Assembly (NCBI GenBank): GCA_000151295.1
Contig: GG745343.1
Coordinates: 995,861-1,029,128 of the forward strand
DNA: 33,268 nt
Direction: 5' to 3'
Source of the DNA: Allomyces macrogynus ATCC 38327
Lineage: Eukaryota > Blastocladiomycota > Blastocladiomycetes > Blastocladiales > Blastocladiaceae
Shown here: positions 1-10,798 of the stretch, in pieces
How the letters are laid out: each line of letters begins with the position of its first letter
Position numbering within the stretch: position 1 is the first letter of the stretch
Made by a program: the position numbers and the translations under genes
Notes under the pieces: model-generated
What the model saw: the letters and a program-made list of their open reading frames with translations, nothing else
What the model was told of the DNA's origin: nothing
Database searches by the model: none

Positions 1-1348
1 CCATTGAATCGCAACAACGCCGGCACGAATGGCGTGACCTCTGGTTTGGCCCAGGCCAACTGCACTGCGACACGGCCAGCGCCACACTCGATGCCAATGG
101 CGTCGTTGGAACCAGCGCACACGTCTCGAGCGCGCGCCGCGCGTCGTTATCCGCCTCAGGCGTGCCCATTGACGCGAGCACATGCAGTGCAACCACATGC
201 CGCAGGAGCTCAGTGGTCGTGTGTGACGCAGAGGCGACTGGATCGTCGGCAACGTCAGCGGCGGTGAAGTGGCGCAGGACGTGGTCGGTTTCAGCGAGGA
301 CGGTCACAAGGTCAGGTGCGCTGATGGCAGGACCCTGCACAATCGCATGGGCGATGTGCGCGTTGAGTGTCGAAAAGACCCCACAGTTGAAGTACAGTGC
401 CCACAGGCTGGTGGGGGTGGGTGGCAGAGCTGTGAGAGATTTGTAAGCATGAATGATGTGAGTGATGTGTGATCATGAGCAATGCAAGATCATGAGCGAC
501 CCATGATTGTGAGCAATGTGTGATCCACACCAAGGGGCAGCATCATGTGCCATTGGTGGCAGTGAGACACATGTGCAGGTTGGTGAGGAAGAGAGATCCT
601 TGGCAGGCAGCACCAAGGGCACATGCTTGGGGAGGTTGCTGCTGTGGCAGGGTGCTGCAGTGCATTGCAGTGGATACAGCATGTTGCTCCCCTCATGGCC
701 ATTTTGCCACTTCCAAGCAACCAACCATCCTCATACCACATGCAGTTGGTGGTGGCATGCACAATGGTGGAAAGGTACATGGTGCAGTCAGTGAGGCCAA
801 AGAAGGAGAGGTATGTGTTGGGCACAGAGTTTGCCATGGGTGCACTAGTGGCAGCTGATGAGTCCTGTGGTGCGTCCTGCACCAACTGGATCAATTGCTT
901 GTGCCCAAGGACCTCCATGTGGCATAGCCCAGCATGGTCACATATTGCACAGCCACAAAATGTACTGCAGCCAGTCAGTGTGGTCAAGCTGCAATGCATA
1001 CAGCATGAGCATCATCTGCAGTAGCCTGGTCCACAGGTTTGGCCTGAAGTCCAGCTGCATTGTGCACATGTTGTTTGGGTTGGCAGGCACACACAGGCAC
1101 CCATTGCAGTGCAGCACAAGGGCCACATGCAGCATGTAGACTTGGTGTGCAGCATGCTGGAGGAGGAACATGATGGCCTTTTTAAACTGGCTGTCTGTGA
1201 GCAGGATGCAGAAGTGCATGAGCACACTCAGCTTGCCCATGTGTGGGTTGAGCCACAGAATCTCTTCCTGTAAGTCAGTGACTGTGTACCCTTGCCTGAG
1301 CAATACAAGCTTGAGCCACAGCCAGTCCTCAGTCAAGGCAACAATCAA
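1..1348 (-). pseudogene. Decayed partial duplicate of the Nup93 gene
   Basis: On the minus strand this stretch aligns with the middle and C-terminal part of the intact Nup93 gene at 3454-6127, in the same orientation; 1-410 matches about 3630-4040 and 723-1348 matches about 4060-4680. Conserved peptide blocks survive, for example TEDWLWLKLVLLRQGYT against TEDWLWLRLVLLGQGYT in the parent. The reading frame is not continuous across the copy. An unrelated insert of about 310 bp lies between about 411 and 722. Most differences from the parent are C-to-T or G-to-A. From 381 to 1490 only two CpG dinucleotides remain (497, 873), whereas 1-380 keeps many. The copy runs off the left edge of the window, so its N-terminal end and full extent are unknown. 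It is almost certainly non-functional as a nucleoporin gene. Confidence 0.87.
411..722. other. Insert interrupting the Nup93 pseudogene
   Basis: The two halves of the Nup93-like sequence are adjacent in the intact gene (around 4040-4060) but here are separated by about 310 bp with no visible similarity to it. The insert is rich in TG/CA dinucleotides, with repeated short words such as gatcatgagc and tgtgatc near 468-525, and has one CpG. I see no terminal repeats or coding potential. It could be a decayed mobile element or locally expanded sequence. Confidence 0.5.
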
Positions 1349-1981
1349 ATGGAGTTGGTGCTGGTGATGGGTGTTGCACAGACTGGTGCCACTCACCATG
1401 TCATTGTGGTAGATCATGGCTGATAACCAGATGCTAAAGCATTGAGGTGGTTGGAGAGCTTGTAACTGACACTTGTCTTGTGTGGCCACTTGGTGCCGGG
1501 AGCTAGCTGCCTTTTGGGCTTGCCATCGTGGATCACTCAGTATCAAGTTCAACCTTGCAGGTGGTGTTTGTCATCAATCATCAATGTCAAGAAGGACATA
1601 CAGAGCGTGTGCTGGGTGCGCCTCGATCTCCCTGTGTGGCGTGACCAGTTACCGCCCAGTTCAACAATTATTCCCACCCTGCCCGAAACCTCGAAGTCGT
1701 TCCCCTCAAAATCGTTCCCCTCGAAGAGGCTGCCCGTCGCCTCGTTTCGGCCTTCAGCACTTGCTGCAAACCAGTCCAGCTCCTTCCCGCACGCTCTCGT
1801 CAACTTTGTCACCGTCGCGGTTCTCGCTGCCACCAACCAGCTGCTTGCGGCCACCGGCAGCGGATTGACCGACGCGCCTAACCCGTTCCGCCAAGAATCC
1901 AAGGTCCGCACAGCCCATTTCATTTCTGTAACCGCATGGGACAACAATTGACCGGCAAGAGGCACTATTTTTCAGCGCACG
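1349..1981. other. Unassigned stretch between the pseudogene and the next gene
   Basis: Similarity to Nup93 becomes unclear after about 1348; a weak match near 1445-1465 hints that the copy may once have reached further. CpG returns after about 1490 and composition becomes like that of the neighbouring genes. Open frames exist on both strands (1478-1951 plus, 1549-1965 minus) but I recognise neither. The plus frame has a short direct repeat of tcgttcccctc near 1690-1720. It probably holds the promoter or 5' exons of the gene that follows. Confidence 0.4.
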
Positions 1982-3393
1982 ATGCAGAACGCCGCTCAAC
2001 TTCCGCCGGCGGCTGAAGCTGGCGGTGGCGTGCATGCCTCTGCGCCCGGGCCCGCCGCGCCCAGGCCCGGCCTTGTTCCTGTCCCTCGGCCGCATTTTCG
2101 CGCGTTGAAGGATGTCCCGCCGTGGTCGTCCTTTCGCCACCGCCGCCGCATGACGTACTGTTGTTCGGATTGCTGTGGTTCCATGCATGGGATCAGACTG
2201 ACCTTTGGCCACCTTTTTTGCTCCCTCCTTTTGAAGATTGTCGGCACTGGCATTGGCGGCGGCGAGTACTCGGTCCCCGCCAACCAGGTGATCACCAACC
2301 AGACAATCAGCCTTGCGTACCAGAACACGGAGCATTACAACAAGCATGCCAAGAATGCTCAGGAGTCGCGACGGGATCTAGCCGATCGTGGTGCGGAGCC
2401 AGCGGTGCTTGCTCAATATATGCAGCTCGAAAATGACACGTGGGCGGCGCATATGGAGGCAAAGCTCTTTGAGCATCGAGTACGTTTGGTTCTGTGCCAG
2501 AAGGTGTGGTTGCTGCGTAGATATTGACTAAGTTCTCCTCCTTTCCTGGCCTTTTCCAGATCATCAACGTCGCGACACGGGCCGACATGGTCGCGACCGA
2601 CATGGCGCTCATCGGTGCGATGCTCGACGAACGGCTCGACGCGCGGTTTGCTCCTGCCAATGTTCGGCTCAATGCTTTCGATGCTCGGCTCGATGCTTTC
2701 GATGCTCGGCTCGATGCTTTCGATGCTCGGCTCGATGCGTCTCATCGCGCCGCATTGATTACGCTTGTCCAGTCGCGTCGCACTGCTGCAGAAAACGCGA
2801 ACACGCGTGCATACGAGTCGTATTATCATTTTGCAGGCATGGGCGCCCATCACCAACCCGCTCATGATCTTGTCCTGCAGCAGACTGCGCTCACGCCGCT
2901 GATTCCGCCGTTTGGCCGTCTTGCCGCATTCCAAGCGAACCGTGATGTGTTCCGGGCTCGCGCGCCACCCTTGCTCGAGGGCGAAGAGGATGATTGGACG
3001 GCGTGGCCCTTCGACGGCGTCGTCGACGGCATGCCGCTCATGGCTGGCGAGCCGCTTTTTGTTGTGCCGCGCCGCGCGCTTCTCGCTTTTCCGCGTCATG
3101 TCGCGGACATTGAGGTGGGCCTGTCAAACCGCACGTTGCTGCTCATGTCGGCGCTGTATGGAGTTGATTTCGTACAGCCAAACGTGCCACCTGCGGCCCT
3201 CGATGCCGTGAACCGCGACGCGTTGTGCTTCACGCCTTTGTCGCGTACATTACGGAGCGTGGCATTATCCGCCGTGTCTGAGTCTGTCGTCGTCGTTTTG
3301 GAGAATAAATCGTCGTGCCCTGTGCATTTGTTTCTCAAACGTGCTTCTCCACCCGGTGCACGGGCGATCGCGGCGAGTTTCCCTGCCTCCTGA
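1982..3393 (+). CDS. Hypothetical coiled-coil protein, two exons
   Basis: The model joins 1982-2479 and 2560-3393 (443 aa). The intron at 2480-2559 has donor GTACGT and acceptor TTTTCCAG and keeps frame between HR and IINVATRADM. Residues after the junction form a short coiled coil with repeated heptads FDARLDA; phenylalanine and leucine alternate at 4-3 spacing. The C-terminal 200 residues are probably globular and contain a glycine/proline segment PFDGVVDGMPLM; I do not recognise a family. A remote relation to fungal Mug135-like proteins, which also have a helical region before a Pro/Gly-rich C-terminal part, is only a thought. The start is uncertain: the first 90 residues are low-complexity, and an upstream intron ending near 2237 would remove them. 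It ends 60 bp from the convergent Nup93 gene. Confidence 0.6.
2674..2736 (+). repeat. 21-nt tandem repeat, three perfect copies
   Basis: Three identical 21-nt units (gctttcgatgctcggctcga plus t) lie head to tail, with a diverged partial unit just upstream. Because 21 is a multiple of three, each unit adds exactly one heptad (FDARLDA) to the coiled coil. Perfect identity, including silent positions, points to recent expansion and likely length variation between strains. Confidence 0.9.
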
Positions 3394-3453
3394 GCTGTTG
3401 GACGCGCGGCCAGTAGCGATCCGACAATTTCCTATTCCGAACACCTTGCGCCT

Positions 3454-6127
3454 TCAAGCCCTCCACGTCCCCGCCGCAACCTTGGTCGCCTCGACCTCCT
3501 TCTGCGCCAAGTACGCGTGCAGCGCCGCATCCATCTTGATCGGCACCATCCCCGCCAACACCCGGACCTGCCGCACGACCGCACGCAGCGCCGCGTCCCC
3601 CGACGCGCGGAACCTCCGCACCGCCAACTCCATCGCGACGCGCAACACTGCCGGCACGCACGGCGTGACCTCCGGCGCGGCCCGGGCCAATCGCGCCGCG
3701 TACGCGGCGAGCGCGGCACTGCTCTCCAACGGCGCCGTCGGGACCAGCGCACACGTCTCGAGCGCGCGCCACGCGTCGTTGTCCGCATCGGCGGTACCGA
3801 CCGACGCGAGAACGTGCAGCGCGACCACGTGCCGCAGGAGCTCGGCGGTCGCGCGCGACGCGGAGGCGACCGGGTCGTCGGCAACGTCGGCGGCGGTGAA
3901 GTGGCGCAGGACGTGGTCGGTTTCGGCGAGGACGGTCGCGAGGTCGGGCGCGCCAATGGCGGGACCCTGCACGATCGCACGGGCCACGCGCGCGTTGAGC
4001 GTCGAAAGGACCCCGCGGACCGCGTGGCATTGTGCGTACAGGTAAATGGCCGCGTCGAGCCGGTCCTCGTGCCGCGCGCGGTCGGCCGCGGCGTGCACAA
4101 TCGTGGAAAGGTACGCGGCGCGGTCGGCCAGGCCGAGGAAGGAGAGGTACGTGTCCGGCACGTTGCCCGCAGGTGCGGAGCCGCCGGGCGACAAGCCTTG
4201 CGGCGCGTCCTGCACCCACTGGATCAATTGCTCGTGCGCGAAGGACTTCCATGCGGCGTAGCCCGGCACGGTCGCGTAGTGCGCGAGCCGCAAAATGTAC
4301 TGCAGCCGGTCGGTGTGGTCGAGCTGCGACGCGTACAGCACGAGCATCGTCTGCAGCGGCACGGTCTGCGGGTTCGGCCCGAAATCCGGCTGCATCGTGC
4401 GCACGTCGTTTGGGTCGGCGGGCACGCGCAGGCACCCGTAGTAGTGCAGCGCGAGCGCGACGTGCAGCGCGTCGACTTGGTGCGTCGCGTGCCGGTAGAG
4501 GAACGAGATGGCCTTTTCGAACAGGCCGGCCGTGAGCAGGATGCGGAAGTGCGCGAGCGCGCTCTGCTTTCCCATGTGCGGGTCGAGCCGCAGAATCTCT
4601 TCCTGGAAGTCGGCGATCGTGTACCCTTGCCCGAGCAGCACGAGCCGGAGCCACAGCCAGTCCTCGGTTGACGCGACAATCGAGTCGAGCTTCTTGTTGT
4701 CCAAGTCGCACCGGCCCACAATCTTGAGCACCGCGAGCTTGTACGGGTCCGCGGTCGCCCCCGTCTCAGGCGTTAGCGCGATGCTCGCGTAGTAGGCACC
4801 CAACTGGTCCTCGAGCGCCGGCGTCATTTCGTTGTTGAGCCACGCACCGAAAAACACGCGGAAGTTGTCCTCGCCCGCACGCAGCGGCATCTTGGCCATG
4901 TAGGCGCGCGCGGCCTCGCGGTGGCCCGCGCGCATCATGAAGAACAGCACTACCCACACGGGCATGTCGGTCTCTGGGTCGAGTTCCGGGTTCGTGAGTT
5001 CCCACTGGTCCCACCGACGGAACCGGAACCGCACAAAGGCCTCGACGCGCCGCGTCACGGTCGGGTCGCCGCCCATCATGGCCGCCTTGGGCTGCTGCTT
5101 GATCGTCTGGTCAAGGAACGCCGCGAACGCCACTTCCAAGTACGCGCGCGCGCCGGACAGCCAGTCCGTAACCAACTCCTCGCGCCGCGCGGCCGTGTCG
5201 TCCGACGTGTCGAGGCACGCCCCGGCGTACGCGAGCGGGCCGACCGTCTGCGGACGCAGCATGCTCGAGAGCAAGTGCCAAACCTCGGCTGTATCGTCAG
5301 TCGGGGTCAGCGTCGTGCCGGCCGTGACTTGCGCGAGCAGGTCGAGCACGTTGTGCTGGTCGCTTGGGGCGTCGTGCAGCCGTTTCCAGACGCCCAAGTA
5401 CCCGTGCGCCTTGGCGACAAGCGGCGCCGGGAGAGCGCGCGTGGTGGGGGATCCGAACGTCGACCGCATCAGCGGGAGGGCGAGCGTGGGCGTGGAACCG
5501 GCGGCGAATGCCGACTCCGGGCCGACCTGCGTCATGATTTCGCGGCGCATCACTTCCCACTCGGCGTTCAGGGCCTGCTCGACGAGGCATTCGGCGTCCC
5601 AGGAGGTCTGGAGACGAGTAGGCATGGGGGATCAGGATGCGGAGGTGGGAACACGAACGTGTATCCATGCGTACCTTAGCCGTGGCCGTCTCCATGGTCG
5701 ACATAACGAGCTGGTCGTGCTCGGCGTTGAGGAATCCCTGGAGCAGATCCGCCGTTCAGTCTCGAGGACGAGTCCAAAACGGGTGGCGCCATAAAGCGAG
5801 CATAAATACCGCGACATCCGTGTCGCTCGCGGTGATCGGCCGCCCGGCGTCGCTCGCGCGCGTGAGGTCGAGCATGTCGACATCTTGCTTGAGCGCTTCG
5901 GCATTGAACCCGACCGAGGCGAGCAGCGACTGAGCAGAAGCGTCGAGCTGGGCGGCATGATGGCCACCGCGCAGCGAGAGGTCGGTGGCGTTGCGCTCGA
6001 TCAGGCGCAGCGAGCGCACGGCGACCTGGTCGAGGTTGCGGTGCAGGTCCGGGACGCGGTCGGCAAAGAGGGCGCCGTCGAGCTGCTGCGACTGCTGCAG
6101 CAGGTCCTGCAGGCGTGGGACGGCCAT
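3454..6127 (-). CDS. NUP93: Nuclear pore scaffold nucleoporin Nup93/Nic96
   Basis: Three exons on the minus strand: 6127-5810, 5737-5675 and 5607-3454 (844 aa, against about 820-840 in animals and yeast). Nup93/Nic96 is an inner-ring scaffold protein of the nuclear pore that anchors the Nup62 channel complex through its N-terminal helix and binds Nup205/188 and Nup53. The N-terminus (LQDLLQQSQQL) matches the family's conserved short helix. Exon 1 to 2 gives DTDVA-GFLNAEHD and exon 3 has EWEVMRREI, the linker-to-solenoid region. The helical solenoid carries the family landmarks PVWVVLFFMMRAGH, DPYKLAVLKIVGRCD and TEDWLWLRL, ending with VRVLAGMVPIKMDA. Introns are 72 and 67 nt. The start has a good context (acggccATGg). 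It is divergent from the MINDY-like gene and convergent with the coiled-coil gene. A decayed copy lies at 1-1348. Confidence 0.93.
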
Positions 6128-6651
6128 GGTGCGAGTGCTGGCGGGTTGCTGGCGCGTGCGGGCGGGTCCGGCGCGGCGGGGTCGCGCAAAGTGCAGCAAG
6201 TCGCTGCGCTGGGGGCGGTCGTGATCGGCCGTTGTGCTCGTAGACCGCAGCGTCGTCGTCGTCGTTGCTGCGGGCGAGGAGGATCGGCGTGGCGACAGCG
6301 ACGTGCCAGCATGGATACGTGTCACGTGCTCCAGCGTCCGCCGGATCGCACCAGGCAGTTGCTGTTGTGCACAAGCAGGCGACGCCTACTCAGCGCCAGC
6401 GCGCCAAGGCGCCCAGGCCGCGACTTGGCCAAATCGCGCCGAATCTTGGCCACCTCCCTCCAGCCTGCCGGTCGCCCAACCTCCTCGCCCCGCGACAACG
6501 ACGACGACCAAGCACGACCGAGCACGACAGCGACCGCCCGCGCACTGCTTATCGGATCCCCACGCTCCCGCTCCCGCTCAACACCACGACCAAGAGCGCG
6601 CACGCCCAGCTGCAACTGCACGACGACGCGCGAGCTCTCCTTTGCACCACC
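6128..6651. promoter_or_regulatory. Divergent intergenic region between Nup93 and the MINDY-like gene
   Basis: About 524 bp separates the two start codons and must hold both promoters and 5' UTRs. Runs of gacgacgac/gtcgtcgtc and CT-rich stretches are visible, but no clear TATA element. Long open frames cross it on both strands; they reflect the GC-rich composition rather than protein. Confidence 0.5.
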
Positions 6652-8113
6652 ATGGCGTCGACTTCCACGGGCCTGCTCATCGACCTGGGTCCGCCCGACA
6701 CGGTCGCGCTGCGGCCCATTGGCTCGCGCGGCGCCCTTATCCAAGATGAGTCGCTGTTTGCGGCCATCGTCAACCTACTTGTCTTGCGCGGCCAGTACCA
6801 GTTGCCCGCCTCGGCCAACCTCAATCGCGCACAGATCCCTGCCCTGCTTCAAGATTTCCTGCTCGATTACACGCCGCGCCTGCCGAGCTCCGTCTACACG
6901 CGGTCCGACGCGCTCACGTTCCTCGAGGACGAGTCGCAGTCGCGTACGTTGCCATCTCGCCGCCGTCAATTCGGTTTGGTTCCCTCTGACGAAGCAGGAG
7001 CAATCGCCGACATTCCAGAATGTGTCCTGAACCCGCACGTCAACAGCCCGTCGCAATTCGACCCGGCGCCCGTCCTCTACTTCCTCCAATACCTCGACAT
7101 CCCGCTCGTGCACGCGGTCCTCGCCGACCCGGCCGAGGCCTTCCAGACCTACTCGGAACTCGACAGGTGCCGCACCTGGGACAATCTCCTGCGCATGCAC
7201 CACGCGCACGCTTGTACGCCCTTTTCTCCTCTTTCCGCGCCTTCTCCACCCCCTCAACTAACCCGCCGCTGCCATCTTCGCCAGCCCCGACCCTCTCCAC
7301 CTTCCTGACGACCCTTGCCGCACGGCCCGCGACCATCACCCCGCCCTTCCTCCTCGCGCTCGCATCGATGCCCTACCACCCGTACTCGCTTCTCTACAAC
7401 CCGCTCACGGCCACGTGGCACTTGGTCGCGCGCAACGCCGACCTGCTCCTGCTCGTGCACGTGCGGCCAATCGACGCGCACGGCACGATCCTCTACGAGG
7501 ACCTCGAACCGCTCGCGATGATGCCGACCGAGGCACGCGCGGCGATTCCGCTGCCGCAGTCGGCCGTGGCCAAGGGCAAGTACCCGGCGGGAACGTACCC
7601 GTCCGTCGACCCGTTTGCCGACCCGGAGTCCGCAGTCGCAGCGGTGGAGACGACGGCGGCGGCGCCAGACCGCGCGTTCCGCGACGAGACGTTCCGGTAC
7701 GTCCGTGCGCGGCCCGCGAGCGAGCCGGGGATGGTTGTTGTGGATGAGGGTGCGGGTGCGGCGGATCAGGAACAGATCGACAAGGAGTACGTGCAGTTTT
7801 CGCTCTCCCGCTGAAAAATGGATGACAGCAACTGACCCGAACCTGTGTTGCGCTATCCAGTTTCGCCATTGCACTTGCCCTGCAAGAACAATCCGACGCT
7901 GAGGCGACCGCGGCCGCTGCCGAAGCCGCTGCGCGCGCGTACGCGGTCGCACCAATGAACGCGTATGCTCCGCCCGATTTCTTGACAGGCGGCCGGCCCG
8001 GTGGCGGTGGTGCGGCCGCGTCGCCCAAGAAGAAGAAGAAGGGGTTCTTCAGTACGCTCTTCCGGAAAAAGTCGAAGCGCGCGCCGGAACCGCAACCCGA
8101 TCTCCTTTCATAA
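6652..8113 (+). CDS. MINDY (FAM63)-like protein, probable pseudo-deubiquitinase
   Basis: Four exons: 6652-6943, 7019-7213, 7285-7786 and 7861-8113 (413 aa); introns of 71-75 nt with donors GTACGT/GTACGC. MINDY proteins are cysteine proteases that trim Lys48-linked ubiquitin chains. The fold order is recognisable: SLFAAIVNLLVLRGQYQLP matches the active-site helix and following strand, YLDIPLVHAVLADPAE the family's D-IPL-HGWLVDP segment, SLLYNPLTATWHLV-LLLLVHV the catalytic-His strand region, and IDKDFAIALALQEQ near the C-terminus resembles the UIM-like helix of MINDY-1. The family's Q-NENGPCPLLAI motif reads IQDESLFAAI here, so the catalytic Cys is replaced (apparently by Ser), and the HFSTM histidine also seems lost. 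The protein ends in a basic tail (KKKKKGFFSTLFRKKSKR) that could bind membrane. Catalytic inactivity is inferred from a by-eye alignment. Confidence 0.75.
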
Positions 8114-8430
8114 ACAGCGCGCTGGCGCGTGTCCCCTGAATATTTTTTTTTTCTCGCCCGTTTTTAGTTGGCCGTCACTTTCAAATCGTGTTGTGATCAA
8201 TAGACGTTTGCTGTTTACGCTCTCGCTGCGCGTGCCCGTTCTCTTGTTTGCTGCCCATGATCTCACTGCACTCCGCTTGACCTCTCCTCGGGTCTCTCTC
8301 TTTTCATCTCCAGGCCAAACGGCCGCTAAAGCAAGCAGGCAGCAGTCCAACTTCATTTGAACCCCGAAAACAAGAAACAACACGCTAAGAAACACGCTAT
8401 CTAAACAACAATACACGCTCCACTTCCTCC
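8114..8430. other. Convergent 3' intergenic region
   Basis: 317 bp separates the stop codons of the MINDY-like gene and mitochondrial EF-G. It contains an AT-rich run (atattttttttttc at about 8141) and pyrimidine-rich sequence; both 3' UTRs must lie here and probably overlap. No gene is seen. Confidence 0.5.
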
Positions 8431-10798
8431 TTACTTCTGCTGCTGCTCGAGCTTGCGCTGCTCCTGGTATGCCTTGATCAACTCGGCCTGCACGTTCGGC
8501 AAGACGGGCTCGTGGCGCAGGTACTCCATGGTAAACTCGCCCATGCCCTGCGTGACGGCGCGCAAATCCGACGAGTACCCAAACATGTTGTTGAGCGGCA
8601 CGAGCGCATCAATCACGACATACTCGTCCTGGACCTCCGAATCCGTAATCGTGCCCTTGCGCTTGTTGATACCCGCCATGACGGGCCCTTGGAACTTTGC
8701 GGGCGCCGTGACGTTGACCGACATGATGGGCTCGAGCACGATCGCGTTGGCCTTGGCCATGGCCTCGCGGAACGCCATGAGCGTGGCCGTGCGGAACGCC
8801 AATTCGTTGGAATCGACCGAGTGCGCCAGACCATCCTGCAGGACAAGCCGCGCGCCCATGATCGGGTTCCCCGTGAGCGGGCCCTTCTGGCACGCCTCGA
8901 CAAAGCCCTTCTCGCACGCCGGAATAAAGTTGGTCGGAATCGACCCGCCGACGACCTGGTTGACGAACTGGTTCTCCTTGACGAGGCCGTCCTCGGACTT
9001 GGCGGCCGCCATGTCCTCCTCGGCACCCGCCAGCGGCTCCGACGAGGGCTCGACAAACCCAATCACGCGCGCAAACTGGCCGGACCCACCCGACTGCTTC
9101 TTGTGCGTGTAGTAGAACGGCGCCTTGACCGTGACCGTCTCGCGGAACGCAACCTGCGGCTTGCCCGTAACGCAGTCGACGTTATACTCGCGGCGCAACC
9201 GCTCGACGTAGATCTCGAGGTGCAGTTCGCCCATGCCCGAAATAATCGTCTCCTTGGACTCGGCATCAACGGCGACGCGGAACGTCGGGTCCTCGCGCTG
9301 GAACCGGTTCAGCGCCTTGGAGAAGTTGGCCGTATCCTTGCCCTTGGGCTTCAGCGACAGCGAGACGACGGGCTCCGGCACATGAATCGAAGTCATCGCG
9401 ACCATTGTGGTCCCGTCGGTGAACGAGTCGCCCGATGAACACTCGACGCCAAACAGCGCGCAGATCTCACCGGCACCGACACCTTCAACGTCTTCCATTT
9501 CGTTCGAGTGCATGCGCACGACGCGCGGGACCTTGACCTTCTTGCCCGTGCGCGTGTTGAAAATCGTCATCCCCTTGGCGAGCGTGCCCTGGTAGACGCG
9601 CACGTACGTGAGCTGCCCGAACCGGCCCTCCTCGAGCTTGAACGCGAGCCCGACAAACGGCGCCGACGACGACGACGAGAGAGTCACGCGTGCGTCCTTG
9701 TTCTTCGTGTCGAGCGCGACATTCTCCACCTCCGACGGCGCCGGCAAGTAGTCGGCCATCCCGTCGAGCATCGGCTGCACGCCCGTGTTCTTGTAGGCCG
9801 ATCCGATAAACACCGGCACAAACTTGCGCGCGACGGTCGCGCGGCGCACGGCGGCAATCAGCTGGTCGTTGGTCGGCTGCTCCTCGGCAAGGAACAGGTC
9901 GGCGATTTCCTCGTCCACGTCGGCGAGATGCTCAATGAGTTCCTGGCGCTTTTCGGTCACGAATTCCTGCAGGTCGGCGGGGATGGGCTCGACGCGCACG
10001 GTCTCGCCCTTGGCGCCATCGTTGTAGTAGGCCTGGTTGCGGATCAAGTCGACGACGCCGCGGAACGAGTCTTCGGCGCCAATCGGCACCTGCACGGCGG
10101 CCGCAGGCTGGCGCAGCTTGGTGCGGATCTGGTCGACGACGCGCCAGGGGTTGGCGCCAGCGCTATTGGAAAGAGCGGACCGGTGAGCTTGCAGAGCCGG
10201 AGCGCAGAGAGACCAGCGGGAAATCACCGTACCGGTCCATCTTGTTCACAAACGCGATGCGCGGCACCGAGTACCGCTTCATCTGCCGGTCGACCGTGAT
10301 CGTCTGCGACTGCACGCCGGAGACCGCACAGAGCACCAAAATGGCCCCATCCAAGACACGCAGCGCGCGCTCGACCTCGATCGTGAAATCAATATGCCCG
10401 GGCGTGTCGATAATGTTTACATTGTAGTCCTTCCAGGTCGTGTAGGTGGCCGCCGACTGGATCGTAATCCCTTTTTCGCGCTCGAGTTCCATTGAGTCCA
10501 TCTTGGCGCCCACATTGTCCTTGCCGCGCACCTCGTGAATGTCCTTGATGCGGCCCGTGTAGTAGAGAATGCGTTCCGTGAGCGTCGTCTTGCCGGAGTC
10601 GATGTGCGCCGAGATTCCAATGTTGCGAAGGTGCGCGAGACGGTGCGCGTCCGGGTCGGTTTCCGAAGAGAGGTGCCGGACGGGGGTGCCGAAAATGGTC
10701 GACTTGATGCCGGCCAGCGGCGCGGGCTCGACAGCCGCGGCCACGCGCGCGCCCGCGGTCACGGACCGCGCGAGCGCGGACCAGGCGGAGCGCAGCAT
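8431..10798 (-). CDS. GFM1: Mitochondrial translation elongation factor G
   Basis: Two exons: 10798-10233 and 10162-8431 (765 aa, about the usual 750-760). EF-G is the GTPase that translocates tRNA and mRNA on the mitochondrial ribosome. The first ~45 residues are Arg/Ala/Ser-rich without acidic residues, as expected of a mitochondrial targeting peptide. GTPase motifs follow: AHIDSGKT (64-71), DTPGH (131-135) and NKMD (185-188), which ends at the intron. Further on are domain II ([20 protein letters not shown]), domain III ([18 protein letters not shown]), domain IV and the domain V end ([15 protein letters not shown]). The GTP-binding residues look intact. The 70-nt intron has donor GTACGG and restores [18 protein letters not shown]. 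It resembles mtEFG1 (translocation) rather than the recycling paralogue mtEFG2, by overall similarity. Confidence 0.95.

Noticed and set aside
1..1490. Classical ascomycete-style RIP as the cause of decay
   Set aside because: The depletion is of CpG specifically rather than of CpA, so simple methyl-CpG deamination explains it at least as well; I report it only as RIP-like.
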